Positions 1 through 7,972 of a DNA stretch of 64,000 nt are shown piece by piece. The translations under genes and the position numbers were made by a program. The stretch is from positions 4,096,501 through 4,160,500 of the forward strand of contig NZ_CP017659.1 of the NCBI RefSeq assembly GCF_015326965.1, in the 5' to 3' direction. Within the stretch, counting starts at the first letter, position 1. Every line of letters begins with the position of its first letter. The DNA comes from Paenibacillus sp. JZ16. Its GTDB lineage: Bacteria > Bacillota > Bacilli > Paenibacillales > Paenibacillaceae. The notes beneath the pieces are model-generated. The model was not told the DNA's origin. It worked only from the letters and a program-made list of their open reading frames with translations, and did not search any database.

Positions 1-1106
1 CTTCTTCGCATCGAAATCATGGCTACCGCCAATAGCAGGACGGAAAATCCCACGTTCAGCATTATCGCATGCACGGCTGCAGTCCCATCGCCTGAATAGA
101 TGATTTGCAGCAGAGCTTCATTGGACCAATGCAGGGGAGAATACGTTGCGGCCTCCCTCATGAATCCCGTTGTGCTTGCAACCGGCGTATATCCTCCGCC
201 AAAGAACGCAGCCAGTTGAATAATGACCATGATGACAGCTCCGGCTGCATTTCCCTTCAGCACGTAGCTGATGCCGAGCCCGAGGCTGAGCGCAAACAGG
301 ATCTCGGTGAACAAAACCAGGAATACCATGATGGGGTTCTCCCCCCAATAGGCATTGAACATATATTTGCTGATCAGCACAACGATGATGACAAATACGG
401 CATTGATTGCGAGCGTGCCCATTATTTTTCCGGCAAAAATCTCGGCTTTCGTCACCGGTGAGGCCAATAGGCGCTGCGCGGTGTTTCGCTTTCGCTCACT
501 ATCGATGAGTCCGCCTGCCGTCAAGGCGCTGTACAGGATGATCATCGTGGTGACCGCAATCGAAAAATAATCAAGCGAACCCGGCTGCCTCGCCCCCTGA
601 ATGGAAGACTCCAGCACATAGCTCCCTCCATCATCAACAAGCAGCTTGCTCTCATATTCCGGATCGATCTTCGCGGCTTCGGCTGACAGCCGGTACCGGT
701 CGGTAAATGCGGACAGCATCCCCTGTACAATCCCGTTCTCCATACTGTTGCGGCTGTTTCCATCATAACGGATACCTTGGCCGTCCATTTCCACGTAACC
801 GGTGTACCGGTTGTTTTTCACTTCCTGCCCTCCGTCCATGCCTTCCTTGACTTGCTCAAAGACCATGCCCGATGAGCGTTCCGCCTCCTGCATGAAAACC
901 TGCCATTGCTCCGTAAGCGCGGGTTCTGCACCGTCGTTATGGTATAACACCCGGATGTCTCCAATCGTGGTACTGCCGTTAAAAGCATTCGAAAGCGCTG
1001 TCCCTAGGATCAGAATGAGCAGCACCGGGGTTGCCAGCATAAACACCAGCATCCGCGGTTCCCGGACGATCTTCATCTCCTTCAGCGCGATTCTCAGTAC
1101 GTTCAT
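1..1106 (-). CDS. ABC-2 type transporter permease, partial (C-terminus beyond window)
   Basis: Membrane subunit of an ABC-2 type exporter. Translated from the ATG at 1106, it opens with MNVLRIALKEMKIVREPRML, then one membrane segment, a large extracytoplasmic region of about 170 residues, and several C-terminal membrane segments. This is the usual architecture of the YhgE/ABC2_membrane_3 group. GGAGGTGG lies 6 nt before the ATG. The gene follows the ATPase gene (stop at 1136) by 29 bp and is surely its partner. The reading frame stays open to base 1, so the end is missing. Downstream of a two-component system, a role in antimicrobial peptide or lipid-active compound export is likely, but the substrate cannot be read from the sequence. 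Confidence 0.88.
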   Translation of the reverse strand, partial: MNVLRIALKEMKIVREPRMLVFMLATPVLLILILGTALSNAFNGSTTIGDIRVLYHNDGAEPALTEQWQVFMQEAERSSGMVFEQVKEGMDGGQEVKNNRYTGYVEMDGQGIRYDGNSRNSMENGIVQGMLSAFTDRYRLSAEAAKIDPEYESKLLVDDGGSYVLESSIQGARQPGSLDYFSIAVTTMIILYSALTAGGLIDSERKRNTAQRLLASPVTKAEIFAGKIMGTLAINAVFVIIVVLISKYMFNAYWGENPIMVFLVLFTEILFALSLGLGISYVLKGNAAGAVIMVIIQLAAFFGGGYTPVASTTGFMREAATYSPLHWSNEALLQIIYSGDGTAAVHAIMLNVGFSVLLLAVAMISMRR

Positions 1107-1135
1107 GTATTTCCACCTCCCTCTTCCTTGGTCCG

Positions 1136-2071
1136 CTAATCCCGAAGGCTCCGGCCGGTCAACGTCAGGAACACCGTTTCCAAATTCGGCTCGGACGCTT
1201 GAACGGAACGAATTTCAATGCCTTGCGCCATGAATTGCTGAATGATTTTATTCAGGTTATTGACCCCTGCGTCGGAGCTGATGTGCACGGTATTCTCCTT
1301 CACTTCAACCGATTTGACGCCCGCGATCTCTTTCAGCTTGCTCGCTTCAAGATGGGCGGCCGTTTGCACTTCGATCCCGATATCCTTCTGGTCCGTAATA
1401 ATGGCCTTCAGCTGTGCCTTTGTGCCCTCCGCTATGATCTTGCCGTGGTCGATAATGGCAATCCGGGTGCAGAGCTCCTCCACTTCCTCCATATAATGGC
1501 TCGTGTACAGGATCGTGCTGCCCATCTCATTCAGCTTCCTGACCGAGTTCAGAATATAGTTCCTCGATTGGGGATCGATGCCGACGGTCGGCTCATCCAT
1601 GATGATCAGCTTCGGTCTGTGGGCAATCGCGCAAGCGATATTCAGTCGTCTCTTCATGCCTCCGGAGAAGCTCTTCGGGTACATCTTATGTTTGTCACTA
1701 AGTCCGACGAAGGCAAGCGCCTCTTCGGCCCTGCTCCTAAGCTCCGATCCTCTCATTCCATACAATCCGGCAAAAAAATGAACATTCTCATAGGCGGTCA
1801 AATCCTCATATATCGCGACCTCTTGCGGAACCATGCCGATCTGCTGCTTCGCGAACTTTCTGTGCTTCATCAGATTCTTGCCCAGGACATGAACCTCTCC
1901 CTTGGTCATGGGCATGAGCGACGATATGATATTAATGGTTGTGCTCTTGCCTGCTCCGTTCGCGCCCAGGAAGCCGAAGATCTCGCCTTCCCGTATGTTC
2001 AACGACAACTGATCTACCGCTATGAAATCCCCAAACTTCTTCGTAAGACCTTTGATCTCCAGCACGTTCAT
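1136..2071 (-). CDS. ABC transporter ATP-binding protein (ABC-2 exporter)
   Basis: 311-aa nucleotide-binding subunit that powers the adjacent permease. Walker A GANGAGKS is at residues 36-43, followed by a FSGGMKRR signature, Walker B LIIMDEPT and a switch histidine in TSHYMEEVE. A C-terminal extension of about 80 residues is typical of the DrrA/CcmA-like exporter group. The frame is open further upstream, but the start at 2071 (MNVLEIKGLTKKF) has GGAGG at good spacing and fits family alignments. The encoded N-terminus MNVL also begins the permease, a coincidence of translation starts. It is the third gene of the likely operon regulator-kinase-ATPase-permease. The layout resembles YvfTU-YvfRS of Bacillus; the substrate is unknown. 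Confidence 0.92.
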   Translation of the reverse strand: MNVLEIKGLTKKFGDFIAVDQLSLNIREGEIFGFLGANGAGKSTTINIISSLMPMTKGEVHVLGKNLMKHRKFAKQQIGMVPQEVAIYEDLTAYENVHFFAGLYGMRGSELRSRAEEALAFVGLSDKHKMYPKSFSGGMKRRLNIACAIAHRPKLIIMDEPTVGIDPQSRNYILNSVRKLNEMGSTILYTSHYMEEVEELCTRIAIIDHGKIIAEGTKAQLKAIITDQKDIGIEVQTAAHLEASKLKEIAGVKSVEVKENTVHISSDAGVNNLNKIIQQFMAQGIEIRSVQASEPNLETVFLTLTGRSLRD

Positions 2072-2278
2072 ACGTTTTTCGCCTCCATATTCCATCCACG
2101 CATCAACCGGTGGACTTGATCTGCATTTATCGTACGAAAAAAGGATGCCCTTGCGATAGTGCACAAGTTCATCCTTATCCATGAGAATCTTCATGTTGTT
2201 GACGATCCAAATCTTCACCCTTGTGGGGAATGTCATTTTGACCCGATATCTCTAATCCGCCAAATGCACTTACCGGTT

Positions 2279-3403
2279 TTAGCTATAAGGTATTAAAGTG
2301 GTCACCGAGAAGCCGTCGGAGCCATCCACGATCACGGTACCATTCACGACCGCGGCGCGCTCCTCCATGCCTATGATCCCAAGACCCTTGATGACCTTCT
2401 GCATGCCCTTGCCGTTGTCGCTGACCTTGGCCTTGATCATGGTGCCCAGAACTTCGATATGTAACGAGACTGCCGTTGCATTCGCATACTTCATCGTATT
2501 GGTTAACGCTTCCTGGGTGTTATCCTGAATGATTTTCCACTGAAGCGGTGTAATCACATCCATATTGCCCTCATGCGTTAATACGGTCTTGATCGGGTGC
2601 TGGGTGGAGAACTCCTCTAGGAATAAACGCATTCGGTTGATGCCGAGCTGCTCCGTAGGAGGCTTTACGTTCTTCAAAACCAGCCTGATGCTCTCAATGC
2701 CTTCTTTGGAGATGGATATGGCATTCTGCAGCAGCTCGGCGGACTTGTCCGGATTCGTTGTCATCAAGCGCTTGGCCGCCTCCATCTGAATCAATGCTCC
2801 CGTCATGGAATGCCCGATCTTGTCATGAATTTCCTGGGACAGCCGATTTCGCTCTTCCAGCTTGAACATATATTCAAACTGCCGGATGTACTCATTATTT
2901 TCGCTCAGCCGCTGGGTCAACCGATCCAGTTCACGATGCATCTGCTCGTTCTGCTCCTGATAGGATGTGACTCGGCTTATAAAAGTCCTCAGCATGGTGA
3001 GATAAATATAGGATAGAACGGATATAAAGAAATAGGTCAAGCCAAGCTCGTAAGGCACTATAAACGCTGGAACCAGCAGGAGAATCAGGATCATCCAGCT
3101 CCTGCGAAGATATAAAGACAACAGCTCATACAGATTCGCGGGAAGCAGCATGAAGAACAGCGGATGAATGTAGAATGAGGACGCCACGACAACAAGAATA
3201 GCCAGTACCATGAAGTATGGCTGTGTATTGCGACTCTTGAAAATATAGACGGATACATTCACGGACAGGTAGAGAAGCATGACCAGTATATACCATGACG
3301 TTATCGCAAGATCAGAGGCATACGACTGGCTGATCACATACAGGAACAGCATACTTTTGAAACCGATGACCCACAGTTCGGCATAATTTCGGCGTTCGCT
3401 CAC
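2279..3403 (-). CDS. NarL-type sensor histidine kinase
   Basis: 374-aa membrane sensor kinase. Residues 10-140 contain about five hydrophobic segments with little extracytoplasmic material, so it probably senses at or within the membrane. A coiled linker (about 145-185) leads to the HisKA_3 dimerisation domain with EIHDKIGHS and the phospho-acceptor H193. The C-terminal HATPase has an N box (EALTNTMKYA), DNGKG and GLGIIGMEER. Its start codon overlaps the response regulator stop by 4 bp (ATGA), indicating translational coupling. It likely signals to that regulator to control the downstream ABC exporter, as in LiaS/YvfT/DesK-like systems. The stimulus cannot be deduced. Confidence 0.93.
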   Translation of the reverse strand: MSERRNYAELWVIGFKSMLFLYVISQSYASDLAITSWYILVMLLYLSVNVSVYIFKSRNTQPYFMVLAILVVVASSFYIHPLFFMLLPANLYELLSLYLRRSWMILILLLVPAFIVPYELGLTYFFISVLSYIYLTMLRTFISRVTSYQEQNEQMHRELDRLTQRLSENNEYIRQFEYMFKLEERNRLSQEIHDKIGHSMTGALIQMEAAKRLMTTNPDKSAELLQNAISISKEGIESIRLVLKNVKPPTEQLGINRMRLFLEEFSTQHPIKTVLTHEGNMDVITPLQWKIIQDNTQEALTNTMKYANATAVSLHIEVLGTMIKAKVSDNGKGMQKVIKGLGIIGMEERAAVVNGTVIVDGSDGFSVTTLIPYS

Positions 3404-4053
3404 TTATTCACTTCCCCCGTCAGATAAAAAATCGCAATCTGGGTTCGATGCTCAAGACCTGTCTTGCTGAGAACTGAAGTGATGTGATTGGCAATCGTGC
3501 CTTCGGAAATAAACAGCTTCTTCGAAATTTCCTTGTTGGCCAGCCCTTTGGCGATGAGCGCCATAATGTCCAGTTCCCTTTCGGTGAATAGACTCCGGTC
3601 GAACTTGTCTGCCTTATCTTCCTTTTCAGGCTTTCCGGGAGAGAGCCCGGATTTGATTTTATCCAGTACGACGTCCTGCAGCACATGATGGCCGTGGTAC
3701 ACCGTTTTGATTGCATCGCGAATCCGTTCCGGGTCGTTATTCTTTAGCAGATAACCCTTGGCGCCGTTCAGGATCGCATCGGTAATATATTCATCGTCGT
3801 CGAAGGTCGTTAAGATCAGCGTCTTGGTCTTGGTACGCTCCGTGAGCTGCTTCGCGGCCTCAACACCGTTCAGATTCGGCATCCGGACGTCCATCAGCGC
3901 CACATCCACTTCATGCGCTTCGCAATAGGCCACCGCTTCCTGGCCGTCTTCAACGGTCGCCACGACGTCGAACTCATCAAACGTAGTCAGAATGATTTTC
4001 ATACCTTCCCTGATAAACGAATTATCGTCCGCTATGATCACTTTAATCTTCAA
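3400..4053 (-). CDS. NarL/LuxR-family response regulator
   Basis: 217-aa two-component response regulator. The receiver domain has acidic residues D9/D10, phospho-acceptor D55 in the ALMDVRMP motif, the conserved T in LILTTFDDDEYI and K in GYLLKNN. The C-terminal LuxR-type helix-turn-helix (about 150-217) includes LFTERELDIMALIAKGLANKEI. It is the first gene of the minus-strand operon and overlaps the kinase gene by 4 bp. It probably binds upstream of itself to drive the kinase and exporter genes. Upstream of the start (4054-4200) I see no unambiguous operator. Confidence 0.94.
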   Translation of the reverse strand: MKIKVIIADDNSFIREGMKIILTTFDEFDVVATVEDGQEAVAYCEAHEVDVALMDVRMPNLNGVEAAKQLTERTKTKTLILTTFDDDEYITDAILNGAKGYLLKNNDPERIRDAIKTVYHGHHVLQDVVLDKIKSGLSPGKPEKEDKADKFDRSLFTERELDIMALIAKGLANKEISKKLFISEGTIANHITSVLSKTGLEHRTQIAIFYLTGEVNK

Positions 4054-4206
4054 CTTACGCTCACACTCCCTTATTCAGGATTATACAGGCCGTCATCTTG
4101 AAGAACGATAGTATTTTTATTCACCTAATACAAGGGGGACCGTCACGGTGCCAACGCACTGCTGCCATGTTCCCGGCTAACATGGACCAAGCTGCTTGAG
4201 CGTAGC

Positions 4207-4237
4207 AAAAAAAGCAGTGCGGGTAAACCCACACTGC
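4207..4237 (-). terminator. Rho-independent terminator of the YhgE-like gene, displaced by the inserted element
   Basis: On the minus strand a 10-bp near-perfect stem (GCAGTGTGGG / CCCGCACTGC, TTTA loop) is followed by seven T. It points the right way for the gene ending at 4555 but lies about 320 bp past that stop. The 290-bp repeat element occupies the space between. Confidence 0.85.
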
Positions 4238-4253
4238 CCATTCGCCAGCCTAT

Positions 4254-4557
4254 TCTATTAGTGCGTGTTCAAAAAGTCGGATTTTCAGCACCGAGAAGGT
4301 TGGATGAAGTTAGGGACTGAGGAGCGGAGCGTACGTTTTGGGTACGTGAGCACCGGAAGGCCCGACTGAATTCAAGATTCGATGCCGAGTTCCTTCTTGA
4401 CTCCCTTCGTGTTAGATATAGGATTTATAAGTTATCAACGGAGTTGATGAAATTCTATATCGCAAGAAAACCTACTTCCGAATCGCGGTCGCTCAGCTCT
4501 GAATTTGCCTCGATTGGTTTTCTTATCAAAAGACTACATTTTGAACAACCTCTATTA
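4254..4557. mobile_element. MITE-like 290-bp element with TIRs and 7-bp target duplication TCTATTA
   Basis: TCTATTA occurs at 4254-4260 and again at 4551-4557, flanking a 290-bp non-coding segment (4261-4550). Its ends are imperfect inverted repeats: left GTGCGTGTTCAAAAAGTC, right (reverse complement) GGTTGTTCAAAATGTAGTC, sharing GTTCAAAA. No transposase frame is present, so any mobility would be in trans. The right copy of the duplication contains the stop codon of the minus-strand gene ending at 4555, so the insertion landed on that stop and preserved it. The interior is rich in short self-complementary segments and may fold as RNA. The duplication and TIRs are seen; the class of transposase that moved it is unknown. 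Confidence 0.75.
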
Positions 4558-5733
4558 AGAAGCGGTCATCGACTTTCTTTTGTCGGAAAGGCTCCCCTTC
4601 TTCAGCACCGAGGCAAGCAGCAGAACAAGGAAACCTCCGGCGATAGACCATAGTACGGCAGCATTCGCGGAAGATGCGGAAACGCCGTCAAAATACATTA
4701 CATCTCTTAGAGCCGAAGCAGCAAAGCGGAGCGGCGTCCACGAGTACAGCCAATCCTGTGTTGACTGCGGCAGAAACTCCGGCGCCATATTAAGAAGCGG
4801 CATCGAGAAGAACATCAGGAGCACCAAGATGCCCATAGCCGGGATTCCCATCCAGTTGAGCAGGGTCGACTGAAGGAGGAAAAAAGCAGAACCTGCCAGC
4901 CACAGCATCAGCCAAACGCGGCCCCCGTTGGTAAACTCCATGCCATACCAGGAGGATGCCATCCATACCAGGAAACCGGAAGCCAGACCCGCCAGCAGCA
5001 AACCGGCAGCGCCTTGCAGCACAATCGAGGTTCCCCTGCCGCTGCCGTCAGCTACGGCTTTCTGCAGCGCCTGGAACATGAACACGCTAATGATCAGACA
5101 TCCAATCCATAAAATCTGCACCAGCATGCCCGGCGCATTGCCGCTTGCGTGATTAATCCCGACAGGATGTACAACCTCCTCCTGAACCTCAAACGGGGTA
5201 AGGAGAGCCTGTGCGGTTGTTACAGGCAGCATATCCGTCTGCGTGCTGATCATCGTCAATGCCTGGTTGGAGAGCTGCCCTCCCGCCATCTTCATCGCTT
5301 GCCCGAGCATCTGTTTCACCGCTGTGGATGCCTGCGTGCTCATCCCCTCGTTCACCAGCACCTGCACCACAGCCGGCTTGGGATCAGGCGATTGCAGCGA
5401 CAAGATGCTCGCGCTTAAGTCCTCAGGCAGCACAAGGGCTCCATAATACTTCTGGCTGTCGAGCCCTTCCCGTGCCTCCGCTTCCGAATTCACGATTCTC
5501 CACTGAATGGGCAGCTGTGAGCTGCCCTGCAGCATCCCCTTCATCATATCGCCAACAGCAAGGGGTTCGCCGTTCGGTAACTCCGCCGGCTGATCCAAGA
5601 CGACCAATGCAACGGGCAGCGACTTCGGCTTCGCTCCCGCGATCGATCCCATCATGGCCACGCCGAAGACCGACAGGGCCAGAATGACAACCAATGCGCC
5701 GATCCACAGCATGTTTTGTTTTAAGAAACCCAT
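4555..5733 (-). CDS. YhgE/Pip-like (ABC-2 type) membrane protein
   Basis: 392-aa membrane protein with one N-terminal segment (residues 7-28), an extracytoplasmic domain of about 180 residues and five to six C-terminal membrane segments. This is the YhgE/phage-infection-protein arrangement related to ABC-2 permeases. No ATPase is encoded beside it. The ATG at 5733 (MGFLKQNMLW) is preferred over a GTG 9 nt upstream because GAGGAG sits 8 nt before it. The gene diverges from a TetR regulator (start 5906), which probably represses it: a 15-bp direct repeat lies on both sides of the intergenic region. Likely export of a toxic or envelope-active compound. Its stop codon lies inside the target duplication of the 290-bp element. 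Confidence 0.85.
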   Translation of the reverse strand: MGFLKQNMLWIGALVVILALSVFGVAMMGSIAGAKPKSLPVALVVLDQPAELPNGEPLAVGDMMKGMLQGSSQLPIQWRIVNSEAEAREGLDSQKYYGALVLPEDLSASILSLQSPDPKPAVVQVLVNEGMSTQASTAVKQMLGQAMKMAGGQLSNQALTMISTQTDMLPVTTAQALLTPFEVQEEVVHPVGINHASGNAPGMLVQILWIGCLIISVFMFQALQKAVADGSGRGTSIVLQGAAGLLLAGLASGFLVWMASSWYGMEFTNGGRVWLMLWLAGSAFFLLQSTLLNWMGIPAMGILVLLMFFSMPLLNMAPEFLPQSTQDWLYSWTPLRFAASALRDVMYFDGVSASSANAAVLWSIAGGFLVLLLASVLKKGSLSDKRKSMTAS

Positions 5734-5759
5734 ATCTACCACTCCTCGTCATTAATGAA

Positions 5760-5876
5760 CATACTGTTGATTAAAGATCACAGCGTTAATTATAATGAAG
5801 AGAGATTTTTGTTCAATCATCAGCTTTCGGCGGAGTGTTCATTACTCATCAGTGTTCAAGCATTCTGTTGATTAAG
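5760..5876. promoter_or_regulatory. Candidate TetR operators: direct repeats of CATNCTGTTGATTAA
   Basis: The intergenic region between the divergent YhgE-like and tetR genes carries CATACTGTTGATTAA at 5760-5774 and CATTCTGTTGATTAA at 5861-5875 (one mismatch), plus three GTGTTCA motifs near 5835, 5852 and 5876. Each copy lies close to one of the two start codons, as expected for a regulator controlling itself and its neighbour. Binding is inferred. Confidence 0.55.
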
Positions 5877-5905
5877 TGTTCAAAATTGTACTGGAGGGGA
5901 ATTCC

Positions 5906-6517
5906 TTGATCAAAAAGACGGATCGCCGGCAAATTCGGACGAATCAGTTGTTGCGGCAGACCTTGTTTGAGCTCATGGACGAAAAAAGCATAAATGCGAT
6001 TACCGTCACCGATATCGCCAATCGCGCCAATATCAACCGAGGTACCTTCTATCTGCATTATCGGGATGTGCCGGATATGCTGGATAAGCTCAAAAAAGAG
6101 GTGCTCCAGAAGATTAAGGACATCGTCGTTCATATTGACCCCAGGGATTCCAGAGACTATGCGGAAAAGGGCGAGCCTTATCCGGCGTCAGAACGAATAT
6201 TTGAGGAGCTCATCCGTCATGCCGCCTTCTTCCGTGCCGTTGTCGGCCCGAATGGGGACATATCCTTCGTGCGGCAATTCAGGGAATTCATGAAGGAGCA
6301 TATGTTTGCTAAGCATGCGTTCAGAAAGCCCGTAGCAGAGAATCAAATCATTCCGAGCGATTACCTGATTGCGTATATGACCTCCGCCAATATCGGCCTG
6401 GTCATACACTGGATCGAGTCCGGCATGAATAAGTCCGCAAGAGAAATGGCGATCATGATGACCCAGCTGATCAACTACGGCCCGTTGATTACTTCAGGGA
6501 TCATCCCAAAACAGTAA
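5906..6517 (+). CDS. TetR/AcrR-family transcriptional regulator
   Basis: 203-aa repressor. The N-terminal helix-turn-helix is plain (RQTLFELMDEKSINAITVTD followed by IANRANINRGTFYLHYRDV). The C-terminal part matches the TetR_C_8-like ligand-binding domains common in YhgE/Pip regulators. I chose the TTG at 5906, which has GGAGGGG 6 nt upstream; a GTG at 5876 in the same frame has no ribosome binding site and overlaps the candidate operator. It is divergent from the YhgE-like gene and probably represses both. The ligand is unknown. Confidence 0.9.
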   Translation: MIKKTDRRQIRTNQLLRQTLFELMDEKSINAITVTDIANRANINRGTFYLHYRDVPDMLDKLKKEVLQKIKDIVVHIDPRDSRDYAEKGEPYPASERIFEELIRHAAFFRAVVGPNGDISFVRQFREFMKEHMFAKHAFRKPVAENQIIPSDYLIAYMTSANIGLVIHWIESGMNKSAREMAIMMTQLINYGPLITSGIIPKQ

Positions 6518-6524
6518 GGTAATG

Positions 6525-6563
6525 CAAAAAAAGAGAAGCGGGGAATTCCCTCGCTTCTCTTCT
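6525..6563 (-). terminator. Terminator shared by convergent tetR and flavoprotein genes
   Basis: AGAGAAGCG and CGCTTCTCT form a stem around GGGAATTCCCT. On the minus strand it is followed by seven T, so it chiefly ends the flavoprotein gene; it may act in both directions. Confidence 0.8.
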
Positions 6564-6598
6564 TTGCTTAATGGCACATAGGCGCTTTGCCTGCTTCG

Positions 6599-7648
6599 CT
6601 AATTGATCAATTGCTTTACTAATTCGCGGTTTCGCTCCTTGAATACCTCGTTATGCGAGGAGACCATCGCGTACTTTTTGGCATCCGGCTCAATGAACTG
6701 CTTCGCGCTGTTCACCGCGTTCGCGGCATCCTGGAAGGCGCCCGCAATCAGGTGCAGCTTCCCGTCAAAATGCAGGATGTCGCCCGCGGCATACAACCCC
6801 GGTATGGAAGAGTTGCAGCTTGCGTTGCCCGCGATATAGTAATCATCCACCCGATGAATATCGAGCTTGCTGTTCTCCAAGAGCGACATATCCCGTTCAT
6901 AGCCATGGTTAATGATCACTTCGTCTACGGCCAGATAGGAAACTTCCCCCGTCTCATTATTGGTCAATTCCACCCGCTCGATCACCTCATGATTATCCGA
7001 AGCAATAAGCTTCGTGATCGATGTATTGAGGTGGCAAGTGGCCTTGCTGTTCATCAACTGATCGACCTGGGCTTCATGGCCTGACAATTCGCCTTTTCGA
7101 TAGGCCAGGTACACCTTCTTCGCCACAGGCTCCAGCTCATTCGCCCAATCCACGGCCGAATTTCCTCCGCCGGACACAATCACCGTTTTGCCCTTGAAAT
7201 GCTGCAGGGACTTCACCGTGTAGTTCAGGTTCGACACCTCAAACCGCTCGGCTCCTTCAATATCCAGTTTCTGCGGATTCAGGATACCTCCGCCGACCGC
7301 CACGATGACCGTTTTGGACAGATGCACGCCGGAATTCGCCGTATGTAATTCGAACAGCCCTTCCTCATTGCGGGCGATCGATTCAACCTTCTCGTTTAAC
7401 AGCACTTCGGGATTAAACGTCAGACCTTGCTGAACCATCTGTTCGATCAGCTTCGCGCCCGGAACGGGTGTCAGTCCGCCGACGTCCCATATCATTTTTT
7501 CCGGATAGACGTGAACCTTCCCGCCAAGCATGGGTTGATATTCTATAATCTTGGTTTTCATGCCGCGCAGTCCACTATAAAAAGCAGAATATAATCCTGC
7601 TGGTCCTCCACCAATAACCGTTACATCAAATATCTCTTTCCCACTCAT
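6599..7648 (-). CDS. NAD(P)/FAD-dependent oxidoreductase, ferredoxin-NADP reductase (YumC) type
   Basis: 349-aa flavoprotein of the thioredoxin-reductase-like ferredoxin/flavodoxin-NADP+ reductase group. The FAD Rossmann motif GGGPAGLYSA is at residues 13-22, the NADPH motif GGGNSAVDWA near the middle, and a C-terminal YAAGD motif closes the FAD site. No CxxC redox pair is present, which separates it from thioredoxin reductase. The ATG at 7648 (MSGKEIFDVTV) has GGGAGTG upstream; a longer in-frame start is less likely. It is divergent from a siderophore importer across a region with two Fur-box-like sequences, so it is probably iron-regulated and may supply electrons for ferric-siderophore reduction. 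The last point is inference. Confidence 0.9.
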   Translation of the reverse strand: MSGKEIFDVTVIGGGPAGLYSAFYSGLRGMKTKIIEYQPMLGGKVHVYPEKMIWDVGGLTPVPGAKLIEQMVQQGLTFNPEVLLNEKVESIARNEEGLFELHTANSGVHLSKTVIVAVGGGILNPQKLDIEGAERFEVSNLNYTVKSLQHFKGKTVIVSGGGNSAVDWANELEPVAKKVYLAYRKGELSGHEAQVDQLMNSKATCHLNTSITKLIASDNHEVIERVELTNNETGEVSYLAVDEVIINHGYERDMSLLENSKLDIHRVDDYYIAGNASCNSSIPGLYAAGDILHFDGKLHLIAGAFQDAANAVNSAKQFIEPDAKKYAMVSSHNEVFKERNRELVKQLIN

Positions 7649-7706
7649 GCATTTCACTCCCGGTCTATAGATTAAAAGGCTGTTTGTGATCACCTTGTAA
7701 CGTAAA

Positions 7707-7721
7707 TGATTATCATTATCA
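7707..7721. promoter_or_regulatory. Fur box (divergent promoter region)
   Basis: TGATTATCATTATCA is a close match to the TGATAATNATTATCA Fur core and sits 58 bp before the flavoprotein start. A second copy at 7927-7941 serves the importer side. Confidence 0.8.
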
Positions 7722-7926
7722 ATTAGTATACGTTGCCTTTCACCGTTTTACAATCAATCATTTAGAAAAAATTCATATTGTCACAATTTCGCCTATATAT
7801 AGGCATGTAATACTCTGCCAATCTATATATGGATATGACTCAGATGAAACATGAATATTATTTAAAATTTCCATTAAGATATTTATTGACAACGACGCGG
7901 CCCCACATTATATTTATGGATGAAAT

Positions 7927-7941
7927 TGAGAATCATTATCG
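7927..7941. promoter_or_regulatory. Second Fur box, upstream of the siderophore importer
   Basis: TGAGAATCATTATCG matches 13 of 15 positions of the Fur core and lies 31 bp before the chosen start of the ATPase gene. It would overlap the promoter or leader. Confidence 0.7.
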
Positions 7942-7972
7942 TTTGATAGCTAACTACTCTGGAGGTGAAATG

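Noticed and set aside
1199..2119. 306-codon open frame on the plus strand
   Set aside because: It is antisense to the ABC ATPase, whose Walker and signature motifs are clear. The antisense product has no recognisable domain.
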